DNA of 64,000 bases. Source: Hippophae tibetana. Lineage: Eukaryota > Streptophyta > Magnoliopsida > Rosales > Elaeagnaceae. Positions 12,451-24,838 of this stretch are shown here, piece after piece (the first letter of the stretch is position 1; each line of letters opens with the position of its first letter). The position numbers and the translations under genes were made by a program. The stretch lies in contig CM072812.1 of NCBI GenBank assembly GCA_037013495.1, positions 78,475,840 to 78,539,839 on the forward strand, given 5' to 3'. The notes under the pieces were generated by a model that saw nothing but the letters and a program-made list of their open reading frames with translations, had not been told where the DNA came from and made no database searches.

Positions 12451-14835
12451 TTACATATCTCTTCTACATAATGGGCAAGAACCATGCCCGAGTAACCACT
12501 TATCAATACAAGGTAAGTGAAACATGTGATTGCAATGAGGCAAAATTCTTACTGTCTCTCCCAGCTGAAAGTCCTACACATTTGAAAATTTAACAATGTC
12601 AATCACCTAACCTTATGAATTATGCTCAGTTTGAGATCTTTTTAAAGCGCTTAACAACCAAACAGAATAAAATTGACCGTAAGTATTTTCAGGGCTAAGA
12701 AAGCACAAAATGAGCTTTTTGACAGAAGCACAAATAACATGTTCAAAGCACAAATAACATGTTCAAAGCCCTTTCCCAACAAAAACACAAGTAATCAGAC
12801 TCATAACGTGTCTTCACTTTACTTCTAGTTTTGCCTGAGGGATAAGAAAGATTGGAAAGTTATTGATTACGAACCTGAAGACAAACAGAACATAGAACTC
12901 TTTCACCGGAACCATCCACATTATTTTTGCTAGTAATTTTGACCTTTGGAATTTTTTCAATGAAATCTCCCGATAGTCCTTTGGAGCCTCCGGTGTCGAA
13001 GATGTTGGGTATCTCATCAAAGCTTGTTTCAACAGCACCCATCTGGATAAGGAATGAAAAAAAAAAGGTTAATAAATAGTTAATAAGCTTGTGACTTGTG
13101 AGGCATCATTTCATAATTTAAAAACCACCACTTTCTTAGAGAGAATTAATTACCTGGCTTTGAACTGCACTTAACATGACAGGACCAAGCCTCTCACGAA
13201 CTAGTTTACCACTTAAAAGGCTTGCAATTACATCGATCTGCATAATTTGTTGGAAATCCATAAGAAAATTGCATTTGCCATTTTACTGAAATTGAAAGAA
13301 AGTCAAGAAGACTAGTTTTTCTTCACCTCATAAGTCATCTAAAATTCAATTTTTTTTCCTTTCCTTTTGCATCAAAGTAATCCTAATCTAACCTACGTGG
13401 ATTGGGTATTGGAAATTGTAAGTGCATGTTTTCTGTGTTTATGCTAAAAGTTCATTTAAGAAGAAAGCAATTTCACGAATTTTTTTTTTTGTTTGATTTG
13501 ATTTTTTTTCTATCATATGCGCTTTACAGGTGATCAAAAGCAGAAACAAAAACAAGCAGAGCCTATGCTTAGAGCTGGACAAACATGTAACAAATTTTCG
13601 ACTCTAATGAGGCTTGAACCACGATCTTTTGGGATTGGTACAAAAGTTCAATTGCTTACCAAGTACAGGAGACAACCAATTCCAGATTCATCAGAATGCC
13701 AGAGAACAAGAGAACATTCATACACTTCAATGGAGAAAACAGCTCCAGATATGGAACCAACAGCAGCCCCTCTAACAAATCCACTCTCAGTCTCTTGGCC
13801 CATCATAGCTCCAGTCATAGCTCCTAAGAAGGCTCCCACTACCCACAAATAAGTAATTTTCTTTAGAAACTACAATCTCAATAGAACAAGCAGAGACTTT
13901 TCTATATGAAATGGGCTTGAAATCACAAGTCCATCTGGATATATGTTGAAGAATGTATGGAAAAATAATTACAAACCCCTTTTAGTATCCTTTTAATTTC
14001 TGTTTTTGAAACCCGTAAAAGTGCTTCTAACAGTAAATAAATCACTTATGAACCAACAATTTGCTATGCTTTCAGGACACAAATTATGGGTCCGTTTAGA
14101 GCCGCTTGTCCTTTTAACTGAACAATTCCAAATAGCTTAAAACACTTTGAATGGCATTTAACAATCTCCATAAAAAGTAGTTTCAAAATTATAGAAACAT
14201 TATTTGTAAGTTTAAAAAAAGCAAGTAATCCTTACTTTATCACAAAAGTATCACTTTAAACCACTTAGAGCATGTCAAACACCTTACTGCTTCTCTTTAA
14301 ACAATTTTTATCCAAATCACTTCACTTTAAACCACTTCTCTTTTAACCACTTTTAAAATAAGCAAATCCAAACAGGCCCTAAAACTGCTAAACCACCTTT
14401 AACATAAATCACAATCAAACAGAACCCTAATCTGAATGTGAAACTTTATTCTAATCTTGAAGAAAATATGGATTCAACATATCAATTTAGGAATACCCAT
14501 ATTTCATTCCAGCTCCACCGTATCTTGAATGTATAAATTTTTCAATTTTATTTTTCATTTCTATTCACTTTCAAAAATCAAAACCCATCACATCTAAAGG
14601 TGGAAGAAACAGAACAGACAACCCAACCAACAACAATCTTTCAAAAATTTCCCCAAATTTAGAAAATGACAAAAATGTAAGAACATGTGTAACCATAGAA
14701 AAAAGGTACAATGAAAAAGAGAACCGAACCTAGCGCAAAGCAGAAGGTGAATATAGCAGCAAAGATATTTCCAAGGAGAGCAGAGAGGACAAAATAGGAA
14801 ATATCTTTGAACGTTGCAAGAAAATTATCGAACAT
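12451..14835 (-). CDS. NEP1-interacting-protein-like RING-H2 membrane protein (five exons)
   Basis: Spliced gene read on the minus strand: exons 14835-14730, 13838-13660, 13237-13154, 13042-12875 and 12573-12451, every intron GT-AG, frame kept throughout, giving 219 residues. Residues about 13-35 are a hydrophobic membrane segment ([19 protein letters not shown]) and 36-60 a Gly/Ala-rich second one ([14 protein letters not shown]). The C-terminus is a RING-H2 finger with zinc ligands C174, C177, C193, H195, H198, C201, C212 and C215; the finger is split by intron 4 after CSVCLQ. This layout is that of Arabidopsis NIP1/NIP2, described as NEP1-interacting and thylakoid-targeting partners of plastid RNA polymerase, and the family is expected to act as E3 ubiquitin ligase. 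Function here is by family only. Start chosen as the ATG opening exon 1, which gives the usual family N-terminus. Looks intact. Confidence 0.92.
13500..13659 (-). repeat. Possible tRNA-derived (SINE-like) remnant in intron 2
   Basis: On the minus strand, just inside intron 2, the sequence GTGGTTCAAGCCTC (about 13609-13622) fits the RNA polymerase III B-box (GGTTCRANNCC). An A-box is not convincing and no poly-A tail or target duplication was found, so this may be chance or a very old SINE. Confidence 0.3.
14088..14380. mobile_element. MITE-like element in intron 1 of the RING gene
   Basis: About 290 bp bounded by imperfect terminal inverted repeats: GGGTCCGTTTAGA at the left and, reverse-complemented, AGGGCCTGTTTGGA at the right. 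These ends resemble those of plant hAT or PIF/Harbinger MITEs. The interior has no ORF but repeats ACTTTAAACCACTT several times. The target duplication is unclear (TTA/TAA or none), so the superfamily is open. It lies fully within intron 1 and does not touch splice sites. Confidence 0.65.
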
Positions 14836-17572
14836 CGATGAAGAAGAGAAGGAAAAACGAGATGGGTGAGGTATGAATCAAAATCAATAGCTAATTGTGT
14901 CAGGAACCAGTGCAGGATTGAATGCTCGTAGATGATGGCTTGGCCATTGATCTTTAAAAACATTGGGTTTAAAGGAGATATTTATTTGAAATACATAAAA
15001 TACGGAGATTGAAATGAATAAGTATCATTAAGTTATAATATATATATATATATTATAAAAAAAATATTAACTATTTATGTATTATATTTGTATTATATAT
15101 ATATATATATATGTATAAATTAATAAAAAATAATTTCGTTTCCCAATTACTTTTAAGAGAAAAAAACACATATTTTTTTTAGCTTTTTTAGCTAAAAAAA
15201 TAATATACATAAATAATATTTTTTTCCATATAATAATAAATAAAAATACTTTCTTATAATAATAATTACTAATTATATTTAATTTATTTTTTATATCTTA
15301 TTGAAACACTAAGATTTTCTATCATCTTATTCATATAAATAAAAATAATAATAATAATTAAATCTAAGTATATATATATATATTAAATATTTAATAATAA
15401 AATTATTAATTATAAAACACATATTAAATAAAAAATATGTTAAAAGATGAATTTTAAGATAAAAAAGATGTAGTTCAAATATTTGAAATAGAAGAAATAA
15501 ATTTTATTTGTAGAATTATTTCTTTAAAATTAAATTAAGTTAAATATTAAGAGTTAATTTATCTTCAATTATAATCTATTTATATTAAATCTATTGTTTA
15601 TATTTTATATTATTATAAAAAATTAAATAATATTGTAATATTTTTATTAATATATATATTTTTTTATTATTGTATTTTTAATAAATTATTTCTTAAAATT
15701 AATCATATTCATATTTTATCATGTATATATTTTATAATAAATTTTTGATGTATATTTATATTAAAAAATATATTATATTTATATGTATATTTTTTAAAAT
15801 AATATATGTCTTGTATTTTATGATTATATGATGAAATTACTTATTTTTAATTTCATTCAATTTTATTTATTTATGTTGTATTTATATTATTAAAACTATA
15901 AAAATAATGAACCAAATAGAACCAACTTACAATAAAAGGTTTGAAAAATACTAAAAATAATTTATAAATAAATATCATATAAACCATTGTTTTTTTATCA
16001 ACGGCTTGGCTACTTTTATTTGTATTAAAGAAAAATGCCATTTATACTGGTTGGGAATTGAATTCCAATAACTATCAACCACTGACTTCATTTCTATTAT
16101 ATAATTTATATTTATTTTAATTTAATATTAAATGCTAAAAATTAAAACCTTTCTATATTGGGATTAATCCGTAGTCACGTCTATCAGGATAAATAACAAG
16201 ATGATGTATTAAAAGATCAATTGTTAATAAAAGAAAACATAAATTTAAAATAAAAAAAAACCATCGTGCAAAACGATGTCCCGCCTATGAAAGGTTGGAC
16301 AACATGAGTTTTCTTAAATTTATATTTGATATTAACTATGATATTATGTATTTAATTTTTTTATTTAATCATTTATCATATTATAATTAATATAAATATA
16401 AATATAAATTTATATTTATTTAATAATATTCTCCTAAAATTTATTTTTTTTCGAGCACACACCATCTCTCTCGATTTTGGAAATAAAATATATATTTTTT
16501 ATTTGATTTAATAGATAATATAATGTTATTTGCAGATAAAATTTATAATTTTTTTATTGCTGTGTGCATATATTTCGTGCAAAAACATATTTTTCTTTTT
16601 ATTACAGTTCTAGTATGTCTTAAGTGTCCAATTATCTTAATTTATTTATAATCAAATTTAGTAAAACAAATAACACAATACTTTATTACTAATAAAATAT
16701 TAGGTAAATGGTATGAAGCACGGTAACTAAATTTCACCCCATTTTATATAAAAGTATTTAATTTTTTTTTATATATAATTGTATCTAAAATTTTATCTTA
16801 CTTACCAGTAGTACGTATAAGTTCTTTTTTAATTAATTAAACTCTATTACATAAATTAATTAATATTAATTAAATTTTATTTAATTAATACTAATTTTAT
16901 TTCAACATCTTAATTAATTAATAATAATTAACTTACGTGACAAAGATAATAACAAAAAAAAACTTTGAAACGATATAAAAGTCTAAATTCTTTTACGTAG
17001 ACAAAAAATTCATACAAATTTATATAAAATACATTAAAGTTTGGATAATTCAAAAATTATTTAAGTTTTGTATAAACAATTTAATAAAAGTGTTGATATT
17101 GTCATAATTTAAATTATTAATGTTATAATATTAATTATTTAATAATAATTTTAATAAGTTATAATCAATAATAACAATAAATAGACACATATTCATATTG
17201 AGTCATTATCCAATTCATTATAAATAATTCAGTACACACAAAATTTACCTTAAAAAGGGTAGATTTAGTCACAATTTGGATACCTAATTTTTTTTACTAC
17301 TATTTACTTAATTAATTATAATATTTAGCAATTTACTCTTTTGTATTTCACAATCCACTTACAAATTATCATTTGTCTCCACCAATTATTTATTATATAG
17401 GTTGTTTATGAATCATTTAGTTTAGATTCTTGATTTTAAATTTTTTTTAAGATAAAATAATATTTGATGTGGTTCAAATTTATAATATATATTATTGTTT
17501 ATAATTTTTTTTTAATAATTTTTATATTAAAACTTTAAATTTATTAATTTTACCATTAATTTTTTTGTGTTA
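14836..17572. other. 5' flank of the RING gene and AT-rich spacer
   Basis: The first 100-150 bp upstream of the ATG at 14835 likely hold the 5' UTR and promoter of the RING gene. From about 14990 to 17572 the DNA is extremely AT-rich, with (TA)n tracts near 15040, 15095 and 15370 and many poly-T runs. No gene or transposon end could be supported. Confidence 0.6.
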
Positions 17573-17577
17573 TGATA

Positions 17578-17779
17578 TGTTATAAATATTTAATGATTGT
17601 ATTATATTCTATGAGTTAAAGAATATACATGATACCTTTATATAAGAGTTATAAGTAAATTAGATATGTATAAAGTAAACTAGATATGTATAAAGTAAAC
17701 TAGATATACATTAACATATATGATATATATTAACATATTAACATATGTACATTAATATGTTAATAGATATACATTAATA
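17578..17779 (-). repeat. 3' LTR of copia element C
   Basis: 202 bp, shares TTAATGATTGTATT and the AAGTAAACTAGATAT block with the other LTR. It is longer than its partner because of repeats of AGATATGTATAAAGTAAACT and of ACATTAACATAT inside it. Confidence 0.88.
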
Positions 17780-17780
17780 G

Positions 17781-17794
17781 CCTCTCTCAAACTC
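17781..17794 (-). other. Polypurine tract of copia element C
   Basis: GAGTTTGAGAGAGG on the minus strand directly before the 3' LTR. Confidence 0.8.
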
Positions 17795-20700
17795 AAGGTG
17801 AATGTGAGACCAGCTTGAGGTTGTCAACCAAATTACGAGTACGTCCCTTAGGAAGTGTCTTAGTGAAGATATTTGCAAATTGATCATTGGAGGAGACGGG
17901 GACAAGCTTGAGAGCACCATGGGTAAGATGAGAACGAATAAAATGACAATCAATTTCAATGTGTTTAGCCTGTTCATGGAAGACATCATTGTAAGCAATA
18001 TGAATGACACTCTCATTGTCATAATAAAGGGGAGTAGTAGAGGATGTGGACACACCTAAATCCTTAAGAAACCATCGTAACCAAATGAGCTCAGATGTGG
18101 TATCAACAAGGGCACAATATTCTGCTTCAGTATTGGAGCGGGCCACGAAAGTTTGTTTTTTACTTCGCCAAGATATCAAAGAAGAACCAAAGAGAAAGCA
18201 ATAACTTGTAGTGGACCTGCGATCAGTGGGATCTCCTGCTCAATCAACATCAGAGAATGCACAAAGTACAAGAGGAGACTGAGCTGAGTAGAAAAGGCCA
18301 TGGAAGAGAGTGCCCTTCAAGTATCGTAGAATGCGTAAAACAACATCATAATGAGTCGATCGTGGAGCAGACAGATACTGGCTCACCTAATGAACAACAT
18401 AAGAAATGTCTGGACGAGTAACTATAAGATAAAACAGGCTTCCAACCAATCGTCTGTAAAGATAGGGATTAGACAATGGTTTCCCCCTCCCCCCTCTGAG
18501 GGTGTTAGATGCGCATTAAGTTCAACTGGAGTTTTAACAGTCTTGTTTTCAATGAGTTCAGCTTGAGATAAAAGGTCAGATACATACTTGGCTTGAGTAA
18601 TATAAAGACCATCTGTTGAACGAGTGATCTCAAGACCCTAGAAATAACTAAGATGTCCAAGGTCTTTCATCTCAAACTACCGATTAAGAAAATCCTTGAA
18701 TTCTTGAATCCCATTGAGGTCATCACCAGTTATGATCATATCATTCACATATAGAAGAAGCAAAATGGTGTCTTTATCATTACGATGAAGAAATAAGGCA
18801 GAATCATAAGGACTGTCAGTGTAACCCAAGCGAAGGATGATAGATCTGAACTTGGAAAACCACGCTCGTGGAGCTTGTTTAAGGCCATAAAGTGCATATC
18901 GAAGGCAAAAAACCTTGTTTGTTTCAACAGAAATACCAAGAAGAGGTTGCATATAGAATTCTTCATACATATCCCCATTAAGGAATATATTTTTAACATC
19001 CATCTGAAAAAGGTCCCATTTACTAACAGCGGCAACAACTTAGAGGGTACGAACAGAGAAAATATAGGCAACTGGAGCAAAAGTCTCTTCATAATCAACC
19101 TGATACTCTTGTGTAAAACCTTTTGCAACAAGATGAGCCTTGTAGCGCTCGATGGACCCATCAGAATGAGTCTTGATCTTATAGATCCACTTACAACCAA
19201 CTATAGACTATCTAGGACAGAGAGTAACCAGATCCCAAGTATGGTTTTTGGTTAATGCATCAATTTCTTCTTTCATTGAAATTTGTCATAAAGGGTTAGT
19301 AGATGTCTCATGATAGGTGTGAGGCTCATGGAGTGTAGCAAGGGCAGTGTAACAATGATAGTAAAGTAAATGTGCATGGATCGATCTTACCCAGGTTGAG
19401 TGGCGAGGTGGAATGTCTTGTGGAGGATCTTTAGATGGAGTAGGAGCAAGGGACCTATGCTCAAGGTGGGGTAGCTCATCATCAACTTTTTCTTCTACAA
19501 CCTGTCTAGGAGAATCATCAAAAATATCTTAAGATTGAATAGAAAAGTCCAAAGGAGGATCAAAAGTATTTGTAGAAGGAACATGAGACTCATCTAGAAA
19601 GATTTCTAAAACATTTGAGTTAGTCAGGGAAGAACGAAAGTGAGAAAGTTCAACAAATAAGCAGTGTTCCCAAAAGACGACATTACAGGAAACATGAACA
19701 TGATGCGAGATAGGATCATAACATCAACACCCTTTTTTGAGTCGCACCATAACCAAGAAAACAACAAATTCTAGATCGAGGCTCAAGTTTGTTGTGTTCA
19801 TAAGGTTGAAGAAGAACGAAATAGGCAGATCTGAATGAGCAAAGGTAATGATAGTCAGGGAATGACCCAAAAATGCGCTTATATGAAGTCTGATTATGAA
19901 TGACAACACATGGAATGCGATTAATGTCATGAATAGCATGAAGAACGGCTTCACCCCAAAATGAGGTAGGAACTTTGGCAAAAAGAAGAAAAGCACAGAC
20001 AGTGTCAAGAATATGACAAAGTTTTCTTTCTACTCGACCATTTTGTTGAGAGGTGCTTGGACATGTTAGATGATGTAGAGTTCCATAGGAATGTAACAGA
20101 GCTTGAAAAACATTTTGAGTGTATTCAAGAGCATTATGAGATCAATTTTTTTTGATATGTTTGGAGAATTGTGTTTCAACCATTTTTGCAAAGTTATTGT
20201 ATATTGGTAAGATTTCAGAACGAGATTTCATAGGAAAGATCCAACTATAATGAAAATAGTTATCAATAAAAACAACAAAATATCGAGATCCACCAATACT
20301 AGTAACAAGAGAAGGTCCTCAAACATTAGAATGAATTAACTCAAAAATATTATTAGAGATAGATTCACTATTATTGAAAAGTAAAGCTGGTTATTTTCCT
20401 AACTGGCATAGTACAATCAAAATTGTCTTTGGACATATAACCCAAAAAACCTTTAGAAGCTAACTGTTGTACCCGAGTGGATGGGGCATGACCAAGACGA
20501 GAATGCCAAAGTGTGAGACAAGTTAAGGAAGAAACTATAACAGCTACAGCAGCAAAAGAGGTAGGAGTAACAGGTGGAAGATGAAGATTGTTCACTGGAA
20601 ACATATGCCTAACCTTAAGACCGGTCCTAAGCTCTTACCCTATCCTCAGATCCTACACAATACACCTAGAATAGTAAAAGATAAGGTGATATCCTAGTTT

Positions 20701-22100
20701 AGCTAATTGTCCCATAAAGCATAAATTATAGGATAGGTCAGGTACATGAAAGACCCCGAGAACATAGAGGTTAGAAGTCGAAACAAAACCTAGACTATTC
20801 CCATGCATAGTGGAACCATCAGCTATATGAATATTAAGAGGATATGGTGTAGGGTCAAGTTTGGAGAAATAAGGTGATATCCTAGTTCAGATAATTGTCC
20901 CACAGTGCATAATTTATAGGATAGGTTAAGTACATGGAAGACCCTAGGAACATAGAGGTTAGAGATCAAAACAAAACCTAGATTATTCTCATGCATGGTG
21001 GAAACATCAACTATATGAATATTAAGAGAATGTGGTGCAGGGTCAATTTTGGAGAATAAAGATGAGTGAGGTGTCATGTGATTACAACATGTAGAATCAA
21101 AAAACCAAGTTTGAGACTTATTGGGCAGAATTGAGAGAGTAGTGGAAAGAGATGCATTACCAACCATTTGAACAGCTTGAGTTATGATCTTTTGTAGTTC
21201 AGTGGGGGAGAGGTTGATAGTGGATCCAAAAGACTGGGACTCTATTAAACTGGAAGGCATCAGCGGAGTAGGCTTAGTATTAGCAACAATAGCAGTAGAT
21301 TTGTTACGACGGTAACAAGTCTCAATGGTATGGTCATAACGCTTGCAATAGTTGCAGAACCTTTTATTGTTCTTCCTGCAATGATTTTTAGAGCTAGAGG
21401 AATCACTTGATTGCTGAGGGAACTTATTCTAGGCTTCAAAGGTTTCAAGTTGAACTTCTTCTCTAACTAAGTCGTTTACAGCAGTATCAAGAGAGGGATG
21501 AGGACTGCGAGCTAACCTCGGATGGGCTCAAAGTCCTTGTGAAGTGACATCAGGAACTCATAGAGATGAAATTCATCCCTAACTGTAGCATATTGATGAG
21601 CATTTGTTGAGCATGCCCAAATTGGATCACAAAGGTCAATTTGGTCCCAAAGGAAACGAAACTGATCATAGTAGTCATTGATGGATTTCCCTAGCTCCTG
21701 TCAAAGTTGATGCAATTCAACTACTTACTGATATTTCATGGATCCGTGAGTAGTGGAGTACCTTTTGGCCAACATATCCCATGTTGATTTGGCATCATCA
21801 AAGTTGCCCAACAGATTGGAGATGGAGGGAATGGAAGTATTCTGAATCCATGTGAGGATCATTTGATTATGACTATCCCATTCAATCATGCAACCAAGGA
21901 AGGTAGCATCTTTTTCACTTGCTCCTTTGATAGGAATGATAATTGCACCAATACAGTAATGTCAGAGTATACGACCCTTAAGAAAAATGCACATAGCTTG
22001 AGACCATAATAAGTAATTTTTGGTCCCTTCCAATATAGTAATGATAGAGTAAGGAAGAAAAACATCCATTTTATCCATTTGGTTAATGGGAAGGTCAACG
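17793..22100 (-). pseudogene. gag-pol of copia element C (fossil)
   Basis: One gag-pol region in copia order. Gag similarity is seen in stretches such as YLLWSQAMCIFLKGR; integrase, RT and RNase H motifs are listed under the element. The reading frame is broken in many places and no functional protein is expected. The 0.6 kb between the primer site and gag (22100-22710) is leader with no clear ORF and is somewhat richer in GC than its surroundings. Confidence 0.88.
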
Positions 22101-22710
22101 GTCAATAGCAGCAACGGTACGATCAATGCTGATGTCAACAGAAGGAAATGATGACATCAGCCCTATGAATGTGTCACTGATGACATCACAGAACCAGAGT
22201 GCGGTTTGTGAGGCACGTGAATCATATGCGCGACTTCTATTGGCGATGGGTGTGGCCTCTGATGATTGTGAGACTTCCACGGTTGTGTAGATCTGGTCGA
22301 TCCAATAACAGTGGTATCTGCATAAAGGTTTTTGAAGTAGGATGCACTACGTATTTGGTTTTAGTTGGAGGCGCATGATGAAGATGTGCAGTTCCTTTGA
22401 GCGGCACGTGAGGAAGCGTGCAAAATCTGATAGTTGTAGGACTTCCATATTGTGTAGATCGGGGCGAGACGATCGCTGTAGTACCTCTATAAATGTTATC
22501 GGAGCAAGATGCATGGCGGAGATGGTGATTGTAATGGTGGTGCAGGACTCTTCAACAACGGCGACTATAGGCTCGAAACCTAAGAAACACTGTTGAAATA
22601 CGTTGGAGGTTCAACGGTGAGTAGATGCAGCAGCTGTTGTGACAGCGGAAGCTATAAGGGTGGAGTAACACCAGAAAAGAAAAGACTACTAATAGAAAGG
22701 TAAAAGCAGT

Positions 22711-22723
22711 GGCTCTGATACCA
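22711..22723 (-). other. Primer-binding site of copia element C
   Basis: TGGTATCAGAGCC on the minus strand, next to the LTR end. This is the usual plant copia site that pairs with the 3' end of initiator methionine tRNA to start minus-strand cDNA. Confidence 0.92.
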
Positions 22724-22876
22724 TGTTAGAAATACTTAATGATTGTATTCTATTCTGTGAGTTAAGAAATATATATGGTGCATTTATATAGGAGTTACAA
22801 GTAAATTAGATATGACTAAAGTAAACTAGATATATTAATATATATACATTAATATGTTAATAGATATACATTAACA
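22724..22876 (-). repeat. 5' LTR of copia element C
   Basis: 153 bp. On the minus strand it begins TGTTAATG and ends TCTAACA, then the primer site follows at once. Very short for a plant copia LTR. Confidence 0.9.
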
Positions 22877-22881
22877 TGATA

Positions 22882-23265
22882 TATTATTTTTATCCAATGA
22901 GACTTGTGGATAATTATTTTTGAAATTTTATCCAAAATATGATTGAAAAAATAGTATTACATATAAGAATGTTAATAAATTGTTTTATAAATATCAATGT
23001 GATTTTAATAACAATACATATGCTTATCTTATTTAATTTTTATTTAATTAATATTTTTAATTATATATAATTTGTTGGTAAATTTTTTATCCTATATTTA
23101 ATTATATAAAAATATATTTCTACATTTTGTATTTAAAAAAAAATCAAACAAACCAATGAAGTGATTTTTTCACTCACTAATATTACTCAAATAAAATCAA
23201 ATTCAAAATGATGTGAAATGATTGAATTCAAATTGCACACATAATAATATGTCATGTTCTAGATA
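22882..23265. other. AT-rich spacer
   Basis: No gene seen. Low-complexity AT DNA between the copia element and the repeat fragment bordering the pararetrovirus fossil. Confidence 0.6.
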
Positions 23266-23465
23266 GGGAACATTATCTTAAATGCCCTTGAGGTTTGTCA
23301 TATCTTCAATTATGCTTCTGAGATTTATAAAATATCAAAAATTCCCTTATACTTTAATGATGTTAATTTTCCATCCATTACTATTTAGATTATTATTCCT
23401 ATGCTTTAATACCAATTTCTACGGATCGATACAATTTTTTAATCGGGGGTTAATATCGACCTAGT
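23266..23465. repeat. Degraded copy of the inverted-repeat transposon family
   Basis: Carries the family's hallmark phrases in degraded form (AATGCCCTTGAGGTTTGTCA, then ATATCAAAAATTCCCTTA), as in the larger copy at 26246-27231. It ends where recognisable viral sequence begins. Termini and target duplication are not clear. Confidence 0.55.
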
Positions 23466-23467
23466 TG

Positions 23468-23700
23468 ATGGTCTTTGTCTATTTATTGAAGGTAATAATT
23501 TGTCTAAAAGACTTATTATTTTGCTATATAAGTCTAATTTTCTTCTATATTCATTACAATTGCATAGTATATTATGTTCTTCATTATGTTGGTTGCTTAA
23601 TTTTAATCCTGAATCTATTAATTGTCTTTTAAAATTAAAAATTACTCTTTTATTTGTTAAATCTAATAATTCTAATTTATGTACTAATGATTCGATGTTT
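23468..23700 (-). pseudogene. Small coiled-coil-like ORF region of pararetrovirus A
   Basis: Directly downstream of the 142-residue ORF, the minus strand encodes a Leu/Lys/Asn-rich stretch with heptad-like spacing (for example TKLELLDLTNKRVIF). Small coiled-coil virion-associated proteins occur at this place in related viruses, so that role is a guess from position and composition only. Confidence 0.4.
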
Positions 23701-24127
23701 ATAGAGTATTATCTTGATAAATCATATGTGTTGAATGTATATTATTTTTTCCTATTAGTATTATACAATCAAGTTTTTCTTGTGTACATACAATGTATTT
23801 ATAATCTTCAAAGAAGTAATATCCAAACATTAAGTTGTTGAATTCTTCTTCCTTTATTCTCACATAATTTTGAGTAAAATAATCTTTTAATGTCTTTGAA
23901 ACATGATGGTTTATGATGCTTGTAATAGCTTTAATATAATATGTATAGATATCTAACAAGGTGTTAAATCTTTTAAAATTTTCAAAACAAGTTTCAAAGT
24001 CTTCATTTTTAAAATATTCATTTAAATGATAGAGATAATTTTTATCAAATGTTTCTAATAGAATTAGATTTTTATCTTTGATTTCCATTGGAATTATTAC
24101 TTGTTTATTTCTAAAAATAAATTCCAT
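23699..24127 (-). pseudogene. Uncharacterised ORF downstream of the pararetrovirus promoter
   Basis: 142-residue open frame from an ATG at 24127, first sizeable ORF after the leader that follows the viral promoter. I do not recognise it. It is rich in Tyr, Phe, Asn, Lys and Ile, acidic in the first half (HLNEYFKNEDFETCFENF), with a YYFFEDYKYIVCTQEK segment near residues 104-119, no transmembrane segment, no Cys/His cluster. By position it corresponds to the first small ORF of TAV-bearing Caulimoviridae, several of which have unknown proteins there. Unlike the pol half, this frame is open along its whole length. Confidence 0.55.
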
Positions 24128-24593
24128 TTTCCTATTTTAACAATATTATGTTTTGTTGTAAGCAAATATTTAAACATTCAAGATTCTTAACTAGCTTAAA
24201 TTTATAATTATTATACCTTAATTTGATGGGTCCATCACGGTCTTCCCTTGTGTTCGTCTTATTTTGTTACACCTGTTATACCTCATCTTTGCTCAAACCT
24301 CAACGCCCTCCTAGCAATGGTGAGCCTTATGCATCTGCACATAAATGATGTCCAATAGTTGACTTACTAAAGAAGAGTAACTGAACTCAATTTTATTCAT
24401 AACATAATAATTATTACAACTTAAGGCCAACTAAGAACCTTGAAAGGGGTGCTTAGCTGCTCATAGTTACTCGGTATAATATTATTGGTTTTGAGATTTC
24501 TATATAGAGAGGTTTTTTATGCTAAAGTGTTTCAGAGTAGAAAGCTCTGGATTTCTATGTATTCGTGTGTGTGTTGAAATGATAATAAGGATT

Positions 24594-24603
24594 CCTTTTA
24601 TAG
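24594..24603 (-). promoter_or_regulatory. TATA box of the pararetrovirus pregenomic promoter
   Basis: On the minus strand CTATAAAAGG, in the intergenic region between TAV and the small ORFs, where the 35S-type promoter of Caulimoviridae lies. Some 215-245 bp upstream are TGACG-type elements (24818-24838) and, between them, two copies of ACTGTCGGTAGAA. The corresponding place of cluster B has a similar box at 36514-36523. Confidence 0.65.
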
Positions 24604-24817
24604 AACAAGGAATCCCTGTTTACAAGACTAAAATTATTATTTTACCCTTCTTCTAATAATTCATCTACTTTTCTACTTTAAAGGACAGTCATTACTTTTT
24701 TTCTTGGCACATAATGCCGACTAAGATGTGAGATCTACATCTTTATTTCTTTTGTAGTCCTTCTACCGACAGTTTCTTTTCCTATTTTTCTTTTTCATTT
24801 TCTACCGACAGTTCCTT

Positions 24818-24838
24818 TGATGACGTCGATGATGACAC
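24818..24838 (-). promoter_or_regulatory. as-1-like TGACG element upstream of the viral TATA box
   Basis: TGATGACGTCGATGATGACA on plus holds a palindromic TGACGTC core and a second TGATGACA half. The 35S promoter of cauliflower mosaic virus has tandem TGACG motifs (as-1) bound by TGA bZIP factors. Distance from the TATA box here is larger than in 35S, so the equivalence is tentative. Confidence 0.4.

Larger units (their letters stand above)
17578..22876 (-). mobile_element. Ty1/copia element C with very short LTRs, full length but broken
   Basis: Short LTRs (17578-17779 and 22724-22876) flank a minus-strand copia interior; the 5-mer TGATA occurs directly outside both ends (17573-17577, 22877-22881), a perfect target duplication. 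A primer site TGGTATCAGAGCC (minus, 22723-22711), complementary to initiator Met-tRNA, abuts the 5' LTR, and a purine tract abuts the 3' LTR. Gag lies about 21260-22100, zinc-knuckle/protease about 21000-21360, GAG-pre-integrase 20371-20604, integrase about 19650-20330, reverse transcriptase 18677-19255 ([22 protein letters not shown]) and RNase H 17793-18179 (SNTEAEYCALVDTTSE, HIEIDCHFIR). It carries many breaks and is dead; LTR divergence suggests a middle or old age. Confidence 0.94.

Noticed and set aside
13500-13659. tRNA gene in intron 2 of the RING gene
   Set aside because: Only a B-box-like stretch; no cloverleaf, A-box or acceptor stem could be drawn. Kept as a low-confidence SINE-like remnant.
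22342-22596. 84-codon plus-strand frame in the leader of copia element C
   Set aside because: Antisense to the element, in the untranslated leader, with no similarity recognised.
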